From Poa pratensis (taxonomy: Eukaryota > Streptophyta > Magnoliopsida > Poales > Poaceae), in NCBI GenBank assembly GCA_947311845.1, contig CAMZMU010000027.1:42434853-42498852 (forward strand): a stretch of 64,000 nt of DNA. Direction: 5' to 3'. Shown piece by piece: positions 10,585-20,146 of this stretch. The notes beneath the pieces were generated by a model. The model saw nothing but the letters and a program-made list of their open reading frames with translations, did no database searches and had not been told where the DNA came from. The translations under genes were made by a program, and so were the position numbers. Each line of letters opens with the position of its first letter. Position 1 is the stretch's first letter.

Positions 10585-12240
10585 TGATACGTCTCAAACG
10601 TATCTATAATTTTTGATGTTCCATGCTTGTTTTATACCAATTGCTACATGTTTTGCATCTACTTTATATCACTTTTATACATTTTTTGGGACTAACCTAT
10701 TAACAAGATGCCGAAGTGCCAGTTCCTGTTTTCTGCTGTTTTTGTATTCCAGAAAAGCTAGTCTGGAAATATTCTCGGAATTGGACGAAACTACACGGGG
10801 GTCCCTATTTTCCAGAAACACCTGACGGAGCGAAGGAGCAGCAGAGGAGCCACCAGGGCCCACACGCCACTAGGGCGCGGGCCCCCCTGCGCGCCCTAGG
10901 GTGGTGTGGGCCCCTCGGGGGTCGCAGCCGCCGCCCTTTCGCCTACTTATTCCCCCCGACGCGAAAACCCTAAGTGCCTGAGCAAATATCCACGAAAAGT
11001 TCCAGAGACGCCGCCGTCAACCCTAGCTCGGGAGGGTTCAGAACCTCTTCCCGGCACCCTGCCGGAGAGGGGAATCGTCACCGGAGGCTTCTACATCGCC
11101 ATGCCTGCCTCCGGAGTGATGCGTGAGTAGTTCATCCTTGGACTACGGGTCCATAGCAGTAGCTAGATGGTTGTCTCTCCACTTTGTGCCATCATGTTTA
11201 GATCTTGTGAGCTGCCCTACATGATCAAGATCATATTATTGTAATGCTACATGTTGTGTTTGCTGGGATCCGATGAATATTGAATACTATGTCAAGTTGA
11301 TTATCAATCTATCTATGTTATTTAAGATCTTGCATGCTTTCCGTTACTCGTAGATGCTTTGGCCAAGTAGATGCTTGTAACTCCAAGAGAGAGTATTTAT
11401 GCTAGATAGTGGGTTCATGCCTCCGTTTAACCTGGGACAGTGACAGAAAGTTCTAAGGTTGTGGATGTGCTGTTGCCACTAGGGATAACCTAACGATGCT
11501 ATGTCCACGGCATATGTGTTTGTTTACATTACGCACTTTACTTAATGCAATTATCCGTTGCTTGCAACTTAATACCAACGGGGGACTCGGATGACAACCC
11601 GGCGGTGGATTATTAGTCATAGATGCTGTTGGATAACGGTCTATGTATTATGTCGTAATGCCCAATTAAATATCATAGTAGTCATCATGTCATGTATATG
11701 CATTGTCATGCGCTCACTATTGTCAATTGCCCAGCTGTAATTTGTTCACCCAACATGTTAGTTATCTTTTATGGAGAGACACCACTAGTGAACTGTGGAC
11801 CCCGGTCCATTCTTTTACACTGATTAAACAACCACAAACTGCAAACTGTTCCTTTTTCATTCTCTGCAATTTAATACTCATTTTCCACACCATACGTTTA
11901 ATCCTTTGTTTTCAGCAAGCCAGTGAGATTGACAACCTCACTGTTTCGTTGGGGCAAAGTAGTTTGATTGTGTTGTGTGCAGATTCCACGTTGGTGATGT
12001 ATTGCGCCGTGCGAGCCACCAACAACCTTCTGAAGAGTTGCTGCTCCTACTGGTTCGATAACCTTGGTTTCTTTCTGAGGGAAAACTTGCTGCTGACTGC
12101 ATCATACCTTCCTCTTGGGGTCTCCCAACGAGCGTGTGATTCACGCCATCAAGCTCTTTTTCTGGCGCCGTTGCCGGGGAAGTATTCATCATCACCATCA
12201 TCATCATCCTCAAATACTCTCCCGTCAGCCAGGCGCCACA
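10585..12240 (+). repeat. Right (3') LTR of the Sabrina-like element
   Basis: A copy of the left LTR with small indels and substitutions. It ends ...GGCGCCACA followed by the GCGTT duplication at 12241-12245. It also contains the internal copy of the tRNA-Asp primer binding site at 12163-12180. Confidence 0.9.
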
Positions 12241-12245
12241 GCGTT
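12241..12245. repeat. Target-site duplication GCGTT, right copy
   Basis: Matches 3988-3992 exactly and joins the two halves of the interrupted integrase frame. Confidence 0.9.
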
Positions 12246-13560
12246 CCCCCTCTTCGTATGGGGTAAACGGCTTGTTCTTTCTTTCTTTGCGTGCATCGGT
12301 GAGGTAGTACGCATTGGTACGCAGCGCTTTGCTAATGATGAAGGGGCCCTCCATGGGGAGGATAGCTTGTGGAGGCCCTTGGTGTTTTGGATCCATCGAA
12401 GCATGAGATCACCCTCGCAAAACATGACCGGGTGCACCTTCTGGCTGTGGTAGCGGCGCAGATTCTGCTGGTATATAGCCGATCTGGACAAGGCCAGTTC
12501 TCGTGCCTCCTCGAGGAGGTCCACGCCATCTGCGTTGGCTTGCTTGGCTTCTTCTTCCGTGTAGAGGACGGCTCGGGGGGAGTCGAACTCGATGTCAGCC
12601 GGTAGGACAGCCTCTGCGCCATAGATGAGGAGAATGGCGTGTAGCCTGTCGAGTGGGTGGGGGTGGTCCTGAGGCTCCAGAGTACGTGAGGAAGTTCCTC
12701 CAACCAGCAACCGGGTGCTTTCTCCAACGGGTCGACCAGCCGGGGCCGGATGCCAGCTAGGATGAGGCCGTTTGCTCTCTCCACTTGGCCGTTCGACTGG
12801 GGGTGGGACACCGAGGCGAGGTCCAGCCGGATGCTCTTTGCGCCGCAGAAACGCTTGAAGACGCCCTTGGAGAAGTTCAAGCCGTTGTCGGTGATTATGC
12901 TGTGCGGGTAGCCGTAGCGGTCGATGATGTTGCGGAAGAAGGTGATGACCGTCTGTCCGTCCAGTTTCTTGATTGGCTTCGCCTCGATCCACTTGGTGAA
13001 CTTATCCACTGCGACGAGGAGGTGGTCAAGCCGCCTCGCGCCGTCCGGAAGGGGCCGACCATGTCGAGCCCCCAGACGGCGAATGGCCAGGTGATGGGGA
13101 TGGTTCGCAGTGCTGCAGCGGCGTGTGCTTCTGCTTGCTGAAACGCTGGCAACCGACGCAGGCGCGGACCATCTGTTCCATGTCGGCGAGAGCAGACGGC
13201 CAATAGAAGCCGTAGCGCATGGCCTTCGAGGCGATTGCCCTAGATGAAGCGTGGTGGCCGCATTCGCCCTTGTGGATGTCCTCCAGCAGGTGGCACCTTC
13301 TGCCGGCTCGACGCAGTGCCTGGAAAATGCCTCTTGCGCTGCGCTTGTAGAGCTCGTTGTTGATGATGGTGTAGGCCTTTGCGCGACGCAGGATTTGTCG
13401 TGCGAGCCCTCCTCTTCTGAAAGCACGTCGTGGGCGAGGTAGTCGAAGAAAGGTTGCGCCCAGGAGGGTATCTCGTGGATGGTGAAGACGCCGGCTAGCG
13501 CTAGCTGGGCGGCCTTTGGATCCGGCTTTGAATCCCCCGGGTGTGGCTGCGTAGCCCCCA
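12246..13560 (-). pseudogene. Integrase region of Tat-type pol
   Basis: Minus-strand reading. The zinc-binding HHCC module is at about 13320-13130: HKGECGHH, then CVGCQRF. The DDE core follows in shifted frames: FAVWGLDMVGPF (first Asp, about 13075), YPHSIITDNGLNFS (second Asp, about 12890) and QSNGQVERANG (catalytic Glu, about 12790). The downstream block WSLRTTPTHSTGYTPF is also present. Integrase inserts the element's DNA into the genome. The three acidic residues are visible, but at least two frameshifts separate them. The C-terminal end lies at 3949-3987, beyond the nested insertion. Confidence 0.8.
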
Positions 13561-13799
13561 AGTTTCCTTCTGTCTTGTCGATGAGCTCGGGGACGGGCGC
13601 GGCTGGAGCTTCGTAGCCGGGCGGGCGGTAGCCCCCGGGTGTCTTTGCTCAGTCGGGGGGCTCCAGCCCCCGGTGTGGAGAACCGTCCGGCGGGTTTGGA
13701 TTTGCCGAGATGACGATGGACTCGAGTCTTGCGATGGCGTGATAGACGGCTTGTACACATGCTCCAGGGAGACGCCCGGTGGGATGGCTCGCCGGGTGG

Positions 13800-14550
13800 A
13801 GCGAGCTTGGCCAGCATATCTGTTGTCTCGTTGTTTGCTCGCGGCACGTGGGGGAACTCGCACCCCTCGAAGCAGGCGCAGAGCTGCTGCACGAAGAAGC
13901 GGTAGGCGGCCATGTTTGTGTCCTTGGCATCCCAGGTGCTGGATACTTGTTGGACGACGAGGTCAGAGTCGCCGAAGCAGAGGATGCGCTGGATGTTCAT
14001 TTCCTTGGCTAGCTTGAGGCCGTGGACGAGTGCCTCGTACTGGCGACGTTGTTGGAGGCCTTGAAGTGGATATGCACGGCGTATTCCAGCCGGCTGCCCT
14101 TTGGGGCGGTGAGGACGAGCCGGCTCCAATCCTTCGTACATTTTGGAGCCATCGAAGTGCATCCGCCAGTGTGAGGAGTCGGGGCAGGGCGGCAGGTACT
14201 GCGTCTCCGCCTAGTCGGCGAAAAAATCGGCGATGATCTGGGACTTGAAGGCTGCTCTCGGCTGGTACAGGACCGTGTACGGGGCCAGGTTGACCGCCCA
14301 TTTTCACGACGCGGCCGGTTGCGTCCTTGTTGCCGATGATGTCTCCGAGAGGGGCCGTGCTCACAACGGTGATGACGTGCTCCTGGAAGTAGTGGCGTAA
14401 CTTCTTCTCGGCCATGTGCACGCCATACACGAGCTTCTGGTAGTGGGGGTAGTTTTGCTTCGACTGCGAGAGGACCTCGCTCACATAGTAGACTCGACGT
14501 TGCCAGGGCCGGCTTGGTCTCTTGCAGCCGGTTTTTCTTGCGCCCTGCCG
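13800..14550 (-). pseudogene. RNase H regions of Tat-type pol (end of RT plus a second RNase H)
   Basis: Minus-strand reading from 14550: VYYVSEVLSQSKQNYPHYQK and EKKLRHYFQEH, the connection/RNase H region that follows Gypsy reverse transcriptase. A second RNase H begins at about 14162 with MHFDGSKMYEG, then YEALVHGLKLAKEM, FGDSDLVVQQV and FPHVPRANNETTDMLAKLA (to about 13800). D, E, D and D positions of the RNase H fold are visible. A second RNase H of this type is a hallmark of Tat elements. Frameshifts near 14230 and 14080 break the frame. The reverse transcriptase palm, with its YxDD motif, is absent. Confidence 0.8.
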
Positions 14551-14569
14551 ATCCCGTCTACCTACATCG

Positions 14570-16303
14570 GGGCCCTCATGGCCGAGTCGACGGTGGCGTA
14601 TCTGTCTGCCGTGGCCATCAGCTCCGCCATGGTTTGCGGGTCGTCTAGGAGCAGCCGTGCTTGAGCATGGTGTTGTCTCGGCAGCCATTGATGAAGAAAC
14701 TGACTTCCTGTATCTCCTGCACCCCTTCGCAAGTGTTGCGCAGGCTCGACCATCTTGTGAGGTAATCGCGGTCGGGCTCCGTCCTGCCCTGAACGCAGAG
14801 GGCTAGCTGTCGCGGACGACCCGGGCGACGGTAAGTGCTGGAGAAGTTCCTGACGAAGACTTGGTGGAAGTCCAGCCAGCAGTTGATGGAGCCGGGGGGA
14901 AGGCTGTTGAGCCAGGTGCGCGCTGAGTTCTTCAGCATGAGTGGCACATATCTTGCCGCCACGCGATTGTTGCCGCCTGCGATGGCGACATCGGTCATGT
15001 AGTCGGAAAGCCAGTCCTCCGGTCTCGTGCTACCGTCGTACTTGGGCACGTCGCGCGGGAGGGTGAAGTTCCTCGGGAAAGGCTCTTGGGCGATGCGGGG
15101 TCCGAAGCATTTGTGCCCCTCGCCATCTTCTTCCTCGATCATCCGGCTTTCTTCTAGGGTGTCGATGCGGTAGCGAGCGTCGATGACGGGCGCTGGTCCC
15201 AGGTCTCCTAGCCGGTCGTGGATGTTACCTCGGCCGCCGCGGGCGGCCGGCGGGTTGTTGCGGCTCTGGCCGGCTTTAGCAGTCGGCCCGTCGTTGTAGT
15301 TCTGGCCGCCGCCTGCGGCGTGCTGGTTGTAGTTCTGGCCAGCTCTGGCTGCCGGCTCATCGAAGCGACTCGGTCGGGACTTGATGCTGCGCGCTCGATT
15401 TCGGCCCGGCTGGGGGGCGGCCTGCTGATGATGATCTCGCGGCGGGGAAGCCCGGCAGTGGCGATCCATCGCGCCGGGTGGAGGTATGCCAGGGGGGGAG
15501 GGACGCGGTGGCGTGTTCAGCGCTGACATGGCCTAGTTTTGGCAGAACTGGTGGTCGGCGGTGTCGAGGAGGTCTTGAACGCGCTGCTGCTGCGCGCGCA
15601 GCTCGTCTCCTTCCAATCTAGGCAGCTCTGCTGGTGCAGCCCGCGCGGCCTTCATGTTCTTCGCGGGAAAGCTGTAGACGGGGCGACGCGTTGCGGGTGG
15701 TCTGCCCGGAGCAGGTGGCCCGGCTGCGGCTGCCGGTTCTCCTGCCATCTCGCCATCGAGGTTGCGCCGGACGTTTCCTCGCTGGCCGGGCTCGAAAGCG
15801 ACGGGGGTGAACCCGTGGGCGTAGTTGTACTCGCGGACTTGAGCTTCCACGCGGCGGTGCGTGGCTGCGACGTCCTGAGCGCTATTGAGGAGGCGCTGGC
15901 GCGCCTGCTCAAGGAGGACGGTGGCCTGCTCAGGGTCTGCACCGGCGTCGATGGGCGTGATCAGGCCCTGGAGCATGGCCTGGACGGAGTCGATGGGGAC
16001 TTGGGGTTGCCGAGTGCTCGCAACATCGGAGACCATGACTTCTGCGTAAACGCGTGACTCGATGCTGGCCTCGCAGCCGGTCGTCTCCTCGGGAGCCGGT
16101 CGGTGCAGGGCTGGATTCTGGCGGGGTACTCGGGTGCGATGGCGACGTAGAGCGATGCTCGCCGAAGTGCACGATGGATCCATCCTCGGGGAAGGCGGAG
16201 CCGGCGAAGCAGACGGCGTTGTCGTTGACGAAGTCGATGGAGCCGAACGTCGAGACGAGGCCGGAGGCGACTCGGTCGCCGAGACGGCTGCGGGATCCCG
16301 CAC
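14570..16303 (-). pseudogene. Gag of the Tat-type element, one in-frame stop and a truncated 3' end
   Basis: A minus-strand frame begins with ATG at 16303, just inside the primer binding site. The N-terminal 256 codons are Ala/Pro/Arg-rich, with a helical stretch at about 15960-15830. A TAG at 15535-15533 interrupts the frame, which then continues unchanged to about 14570. The second part carries the gag core: PKYDGSTRPEDWLSDYM, YVPLMLKNSARTWLNSLPPG, W.DFHQVFVRNF and LTRWSSLRNTCEGV. The capsid region ends near ATADRYATVDSAMRAP and is joined directly to late pol sequence at about 14550-14570, with no zinc knuckle or protease. It is unlikely to make a complete protein. Confidence 0.8.
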
Positions 16304-16330
16304 GGAATGTGACCCCGGACGCTGCTATGT

Positions 16331-16348
16331 GCCCCACGGTGGGCGCCA
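16331..16348 (-). promoter_or_regulatory. Primer binding site of the Tat-type element
   Basis: The minus strand reads TGGCGCCCACCGTGGGGC two bases after the LTR end. It is complementary to a tRNA 3' end; tRNA-Lys is my best match from memory. Its position between LTR and gag fixes the element's orientation. Confidence 0.65.
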
Positions 16349-16350
16349 AA

Positions 16351-17419
16351 TGACGTGGTTCTGAACACGGCATATGCCACGGGGTGGCTAAGTTAGGTGT
16401 GGGAGCAGCGTACTGCAGCGCGGGCACCCGCGGGGATTGCGCCGGAGCGCGGACATGGGAAGTGCCCAGGTTCGGAGCCCTCCCGGAGGAGGTAACACTC
16501 CTACTCCTGCCGGATCTCTCTACTATATTGGCACAAGGTACAGAGTTGCTCCTCGAGCTGTTCGGTGAGCTCTCCATGGCTCGAGTCTCTCTCTAGTTAT
16601 CGGGGTGGGGAGGAAGAAGCTGGTTTCTCTCTTGTCTCCGACGATCTCTCCCAGAAGGAATCCAGGGGGCCCTCCCTACTTGGGCGCCTAGACAGCATTA
16701 TATAGGTCTGGCTGTCTGGCTTACAGGCGGGGCCGGCTGGTCCGCGCCAGCCGGCCGGTGTCGGCTACAGGGGTGTTTCTTCATGACGCCGTCTGTCCGC
16801 AGTACAGTGTGCTACGCTTCGTACAGTCGAACTCCCTTGCGGCGCGGGAGCTGTCGGGCTAGACTTAGAGACGTGGAGGGCTGGTCGGCGACGATGCCAG
16901 CCCCCGCCTACACGGTAGACGGCTCCTGGGATCTCTTGTCGGCGCTGGGTGGCGCCCCGTGTCTCCCGCCTGTCGGGGTTCCTAGGCACTGTAGGAGACG
17001 TCAGGCCAGGCTACGCTTTAGCCCATGCCTAGGCGACGTGGAGGGCGAGCCGGGCACGACCTCGGCGCCACCCGACACGGGCCCTTGTCCTCTGCTCGTC
17101 GCAGGTAAGTGGCAGACCGGCTGCCAGCCATCCGGATCTGGCCACCGCGGTTGACTTCGGTCGCGTAAGGCGGGCGTTGTTTGTCGTTATCTGGTTGTCG
17201 TTGAGAATCGTGGTGATGGCGAGCCTGCGGTCCCTCTTTTGCCCATGCCGCCTTGGAGCGCTCGGCTAGCTGGGCGGAGGCCGGCTGCGCTCGGGGCAGG
17301 CGGACTCGGCCGAGCCGGACACTCGGAGACAGCCGGGCGGGGAGGTTGTAGTACTTTATTTTGCGTTTCACTCGGGATCTTTTGCGGTCTTAGGTCACCC
17401 GGGTTTTATCCCCATGACA
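16351..17419 (-). repeat. 5' LTR of the Tat-type element
   Basis: On the minus strand it starts TGTCATGGGGATAAAACCC (17419) and ends ...AACCACGTCA (16351), followed by TT and the primer binding site. It is 1069 bp long. The partner LTR is outside the window, so its age cannot be estimated. Confidence 0.75.
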
Positions 17420-18680
17420 ACATCTCAAGGATCCTCAGCCTAATTCGCTATATATAGATGCTTTGCTTCACTTATTTTCCTTTATTTTGGGAATTCTCTT
17501 GTAGTCGTAGCTGTTTATGTCCACCTTTTGCTGCAAAGCTATAGTGCAGAGAGGAAGCTCTTCAGTCAGGCAATCATGAAAACAATGGCAGACATCGTTT
17601 CTTTCAAATATGATGAACACAACATCACCTTCAGTTCATACCATGTGTTAGTGTGTAGGATTCACAGGATGTGCGTTAGTGCTTTATATAATTTAGGCAT
17701 CACTAGCTAGTTCTTTGGAAAATGTACTACAATAGTTTCAGTTCACAATTCATGTGTTTCAAATGGCAGTCAAAAGTGCTACTATTCATCATCTAATGTC
17801 CATCTTGGTCAGAACAGGGATATAAATTCAGTGCAGATTACTCATCTGAATTTAGTGCTTAAATCCTTAGGTAAAAGTCACAAAACATAGTGACAGATAG
17901 GTTCAGTGGAGTACTTAGTTCCTGCAACGGAGGGAGTAGTACATTACTGAAGTATATATTTTTGTCAGTACATGAGTGACTAGAGAGTATTTTTGTTCAG
18001 TGGAGTACTTAGTTCCTACAGTTGAGTGACACTAGTTTTGTTTAGCTGATGGACTCACTCGATTGTTTCTCTGCATGTATATGTGAGGCTGTGGCAAGTC
18101 GGCCGCTTGTGTATGTACTACTAGTACAGTAGTATCTTTGCTTGACTGCCTGCCTGCTTGTTTGTCTGTCTCGAATGAATGAATGAATGTTGCAGCGCAA
18201 ATGAAACAAACAAATGGTAATTATTTCAGATACCACATGCTACTAGCAGACTAATTAACACTTCAGTAGTTGACTCTTCTCAAGATTGATTCACTGTAAT
18301 ATTGCATCTAGCTTCAAGTACTTCATCAGGCTCAGCTCCGGCGGCGGCAAGGACACAAGCGGAGTTAATTAACTAGTTATTGTAATCAATATAACTGAGT
18401 TAATTAGAACTGCATGCATGATTGCGATAACTAGATATATGGTGGTTTCCAAACAGATCAAATTTACTAGGATTACACATTCTGTACTGAGTACTGACAT
18501 CTCTTGACTGTCACCAATTTAGCCTATTTTCATCGTTCTGTACATTTGTGTGTATGTGAGGTGAACAAGTGCCATGCATTTGATCAGATTACTTACTTGT
18601 ATATTGTTGTTTTAATACTATAGATGCAATATGATTCCAGCTCACAACTTTGTTAGCCAATAATTATTTGTCCTTGTCCG
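17420..18680. other. Unassigned DNA right of the Tat element
   Basis: AT-rich with no convincing gene. GTTCAGTGGAGTACTTAGTT is repeated at about 17909 and 17996. A Stowaway-like end, ACGGAGGGAGTA, lies at about 17928-17939 and a (GAAT)n run at 18174-18188. A short GC-richer piece at about 18312-18362 could be old exon sequence but was not recognised. Some of this may be intron sequence of the TM9SF relic to the right. Confidence 0.35.
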
Positions 18681-18683
18681 CAG

Positions 18684-18800
18684 GTTGCAAGCACAAATCA
18701 ACAAGCTGGAGATCACAAAGCTTGTTTCAGGCATTCTGTACTTTAGTTACATGCTGATCATTTCTTATGCCTTCTTCGTGCTTGCTGTCACTATTTTGGA
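18684..18800 (+). pseudogene. Exon relic of a TM9SF/EMP70 nonaspanin gene
   Basis: After a plausible splice acceptor (TTGTCCGCAG ending at 18683) the frame reads NKLEITKLVSGILYFSYM, then LIISYAFFVLAVTI. I recognise the penultimate membrane segment of TM9 superfamily proteins, whose family pattern is KLEITKLVSG.LYFGYML..SYAFFVLTGTIGF. These are nine-span membrane proteins of Golgi and endosomes. The match fades after FVL (AVTI in place of TGTI), and the rest of the final helix and the C-terminal KID sorting signal are absent. It is therefore a truncated relic or captured exon, not a working gene. No other TM9SF exons were found nearby. Confidence 0.65.
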
Positions 18801-19203
18801 TCTTGAGCATCTTCCTAACAAGGTTTTCTTGCAATATCAGACATGGTGGTGCTCAATCGCCATATATAAAGTAAACTTGGATGTGAGAGGGGATTCCATG
18901 GTTTTGGTAGAATATGTAGTTTGGTAGGATTAAGAATCGTTGGATCTTCTCGGACGTTCAAGAGAGAATTTGGTACTTGTTGCTGCTTATAGCACGGCAT
19001 GTGTTTTCAAGTTTGTACCGATGGGCTTTTCCTGTATAATAATGAGATGCTTGTACTGATTATTGTACAGTTTGTATGTGGCCGAATGCCTTTTATTGTG
19101 CACTAATGTGACGTGACGAAGCTAGCTGCTCGTTTGTTTGTGTACTTGCCTAACGAAGCTGGCTGCTCCTTTCTTTGTGTACTAGTGTGACGTGAGGAAG
19201 TTA

Positions 19204-20008
19204 GGGCGTGTTTGGTAGACCGGCTCTCCTCAGATTTTCCCTCCCCATACGCCATTTTGTTGTTTGTTAGCCCGGGTCGTGCGCATCGCCCCTGCCCACC
19301 AGGCCCCGAAACGCCTCTCAGCCCTGCCGAGGAGAGCTTCTCTCCTCAGCCCTGCCGAGCTCATCGGGAAACTTCCCACGCGTGGGACCCACCGGCCGCC
19401 CGCCCCACATGACCCGCACGCCCCCGAGCGTCATTTCCCCCACTGACTCCTCTCTCTATCCTTCCACCTCGTCGCCATCCCCGCCGCGCCGCTCTCCCCG
19501 CCGACCAGCGCCACCAGGCTCCCGCCCCGCCCCGCCCAGCGCCATCCAGGGTGCCGCGCCGCCGCCTGCGGTCAGCACCATCCCAAAAAGGAGCTCCAAG
19601 CGGCTGCTCGCGTTGGAGGATTCCGCGGCCAGCACCATCCCAAAACAGAGCTCCAAGCGGCTCGCGACGGAGGTTTAGGGCGTCCCGGCTGCGGCTCGAG
19701 GCGGCGGAGGCTGTCTCGCACGCGCCGCCCGGCGCCGGATCCCAAGCTCCAGGGACTTGATTGCTTTTTGGTTTTTGCAATCAGGGACCCAACTGCTTTT
19801 TATCTTTTTACCGAGGGACCTGTTTGCTGTTTAATAATGTGTGGCCTAGCCCATGTCATACACGATACCAAACACCACCTCAACTGAGCCCAGCTCATCT
19901 CACCCGACCTACCAAACAACCTGTTAAAATCGCACTTGTATGTACTCCACATAGCCCAGCTCATCACGTATGAGGTGAGATAGCCCACCCGGGCTACCAA
20001 ACACACCC
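19204..20008. mobile_element. Non-autonomous PIF/Harbinger (Tourist-type) element, 805 bp
   Basis: The terminal inverted repeats GGGCGTGTTTGGTAG and CTACCAAACACACCC are bounded by TTA at 19201-19203 and 20009-20011. A TTA duplication is typical of PIF/Harbinger. There is no transposase. The core (about 19400-19760) is strikingly GC-rich and holds a 33-bp direct repeat. ORFs run through the core on both strands but match nothing I know. The GC-rich core may be captured host sequence. Confidence 0.75.
19573..19662. repeat. 33-bp direct repeat inside the Harbinger element
   Basis: CAGCACCATCCCAAAA then GAGCTCCAAGCGGCT occurs at 19573-19605 and again at 19630-19662 with few differences. Confidence 0.7.
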
Positions 20009-20146
20009 TTAGTGGGCTTAATTGGGCGAAGTGGATGCCGGTTAGCATGAGCAGGTTTAGATGGACAAGTAGCAGACATACCGATTAAATTATATGGACA
20101 CGGGTGGGGCGATGGTGGGCAGCCGTGAGCGCGCGCCCACTTATAT

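Larger units (their letters stand above)
3993..12240 (+). mobile_element. Athila-type (Sabrina-like) LTR retrotransposon, non-autonomous, 8.2 kb
   Basis: Two LTRs of about 1.65 kb flank gag, a degraded protease and a long non-coding stretch. The element starts TGATACG, ends in CA and is bounded by GCGTT duplications. The LTRs differ by scattered small changes, so the insertion is fairly recent. Its primer binding site matches tRNA-Asp, as in Athila elements. No reverse transcriptase, RNase H or integrase could be read in any frame, so mobility would need enzymes from a partner. The LTR start and overall size fit what I remember of the Triticeae Sabrina/WHAM group; the family name is from memory and not checked. 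Confidence 0.9.
1..17419 (-). mobile_element. Tat-type Ty3/Gypsy LTR retrotransposon, left part outside window, split by a nested element
   Basis: A single minus-strand element explains most of 1-17419. From its 5' end it has an LTR (17419 down to 16351), a primer binding site, gag, a pol remnant with two RNase H regions and a DDE integrase, a spacer, and then an ORF on the opposite strand ending at 2982. The extra RNase H and the antisense ORF between pol and the 3' LTR are known traits of the plant Tat lineage; assigning this copy to Tat is inference from them. The 3' LTR lies left of base 1. The copy is dead: protease and reverse transcriptase are missing, several frames are broken, and another retrotransposon occupies 3993-12240. 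The family name could not be fixed from sequence alone. Confidence 0.85.

Noticed and set aside
11938..12396. 152-codon minus-strand ORF
   Set aside because: It spans the junction of the Sabrina-like LTR and the integrase; only the part left of the junction in minus reading (LTDARKER...PYEEGER) is real pol sequence.
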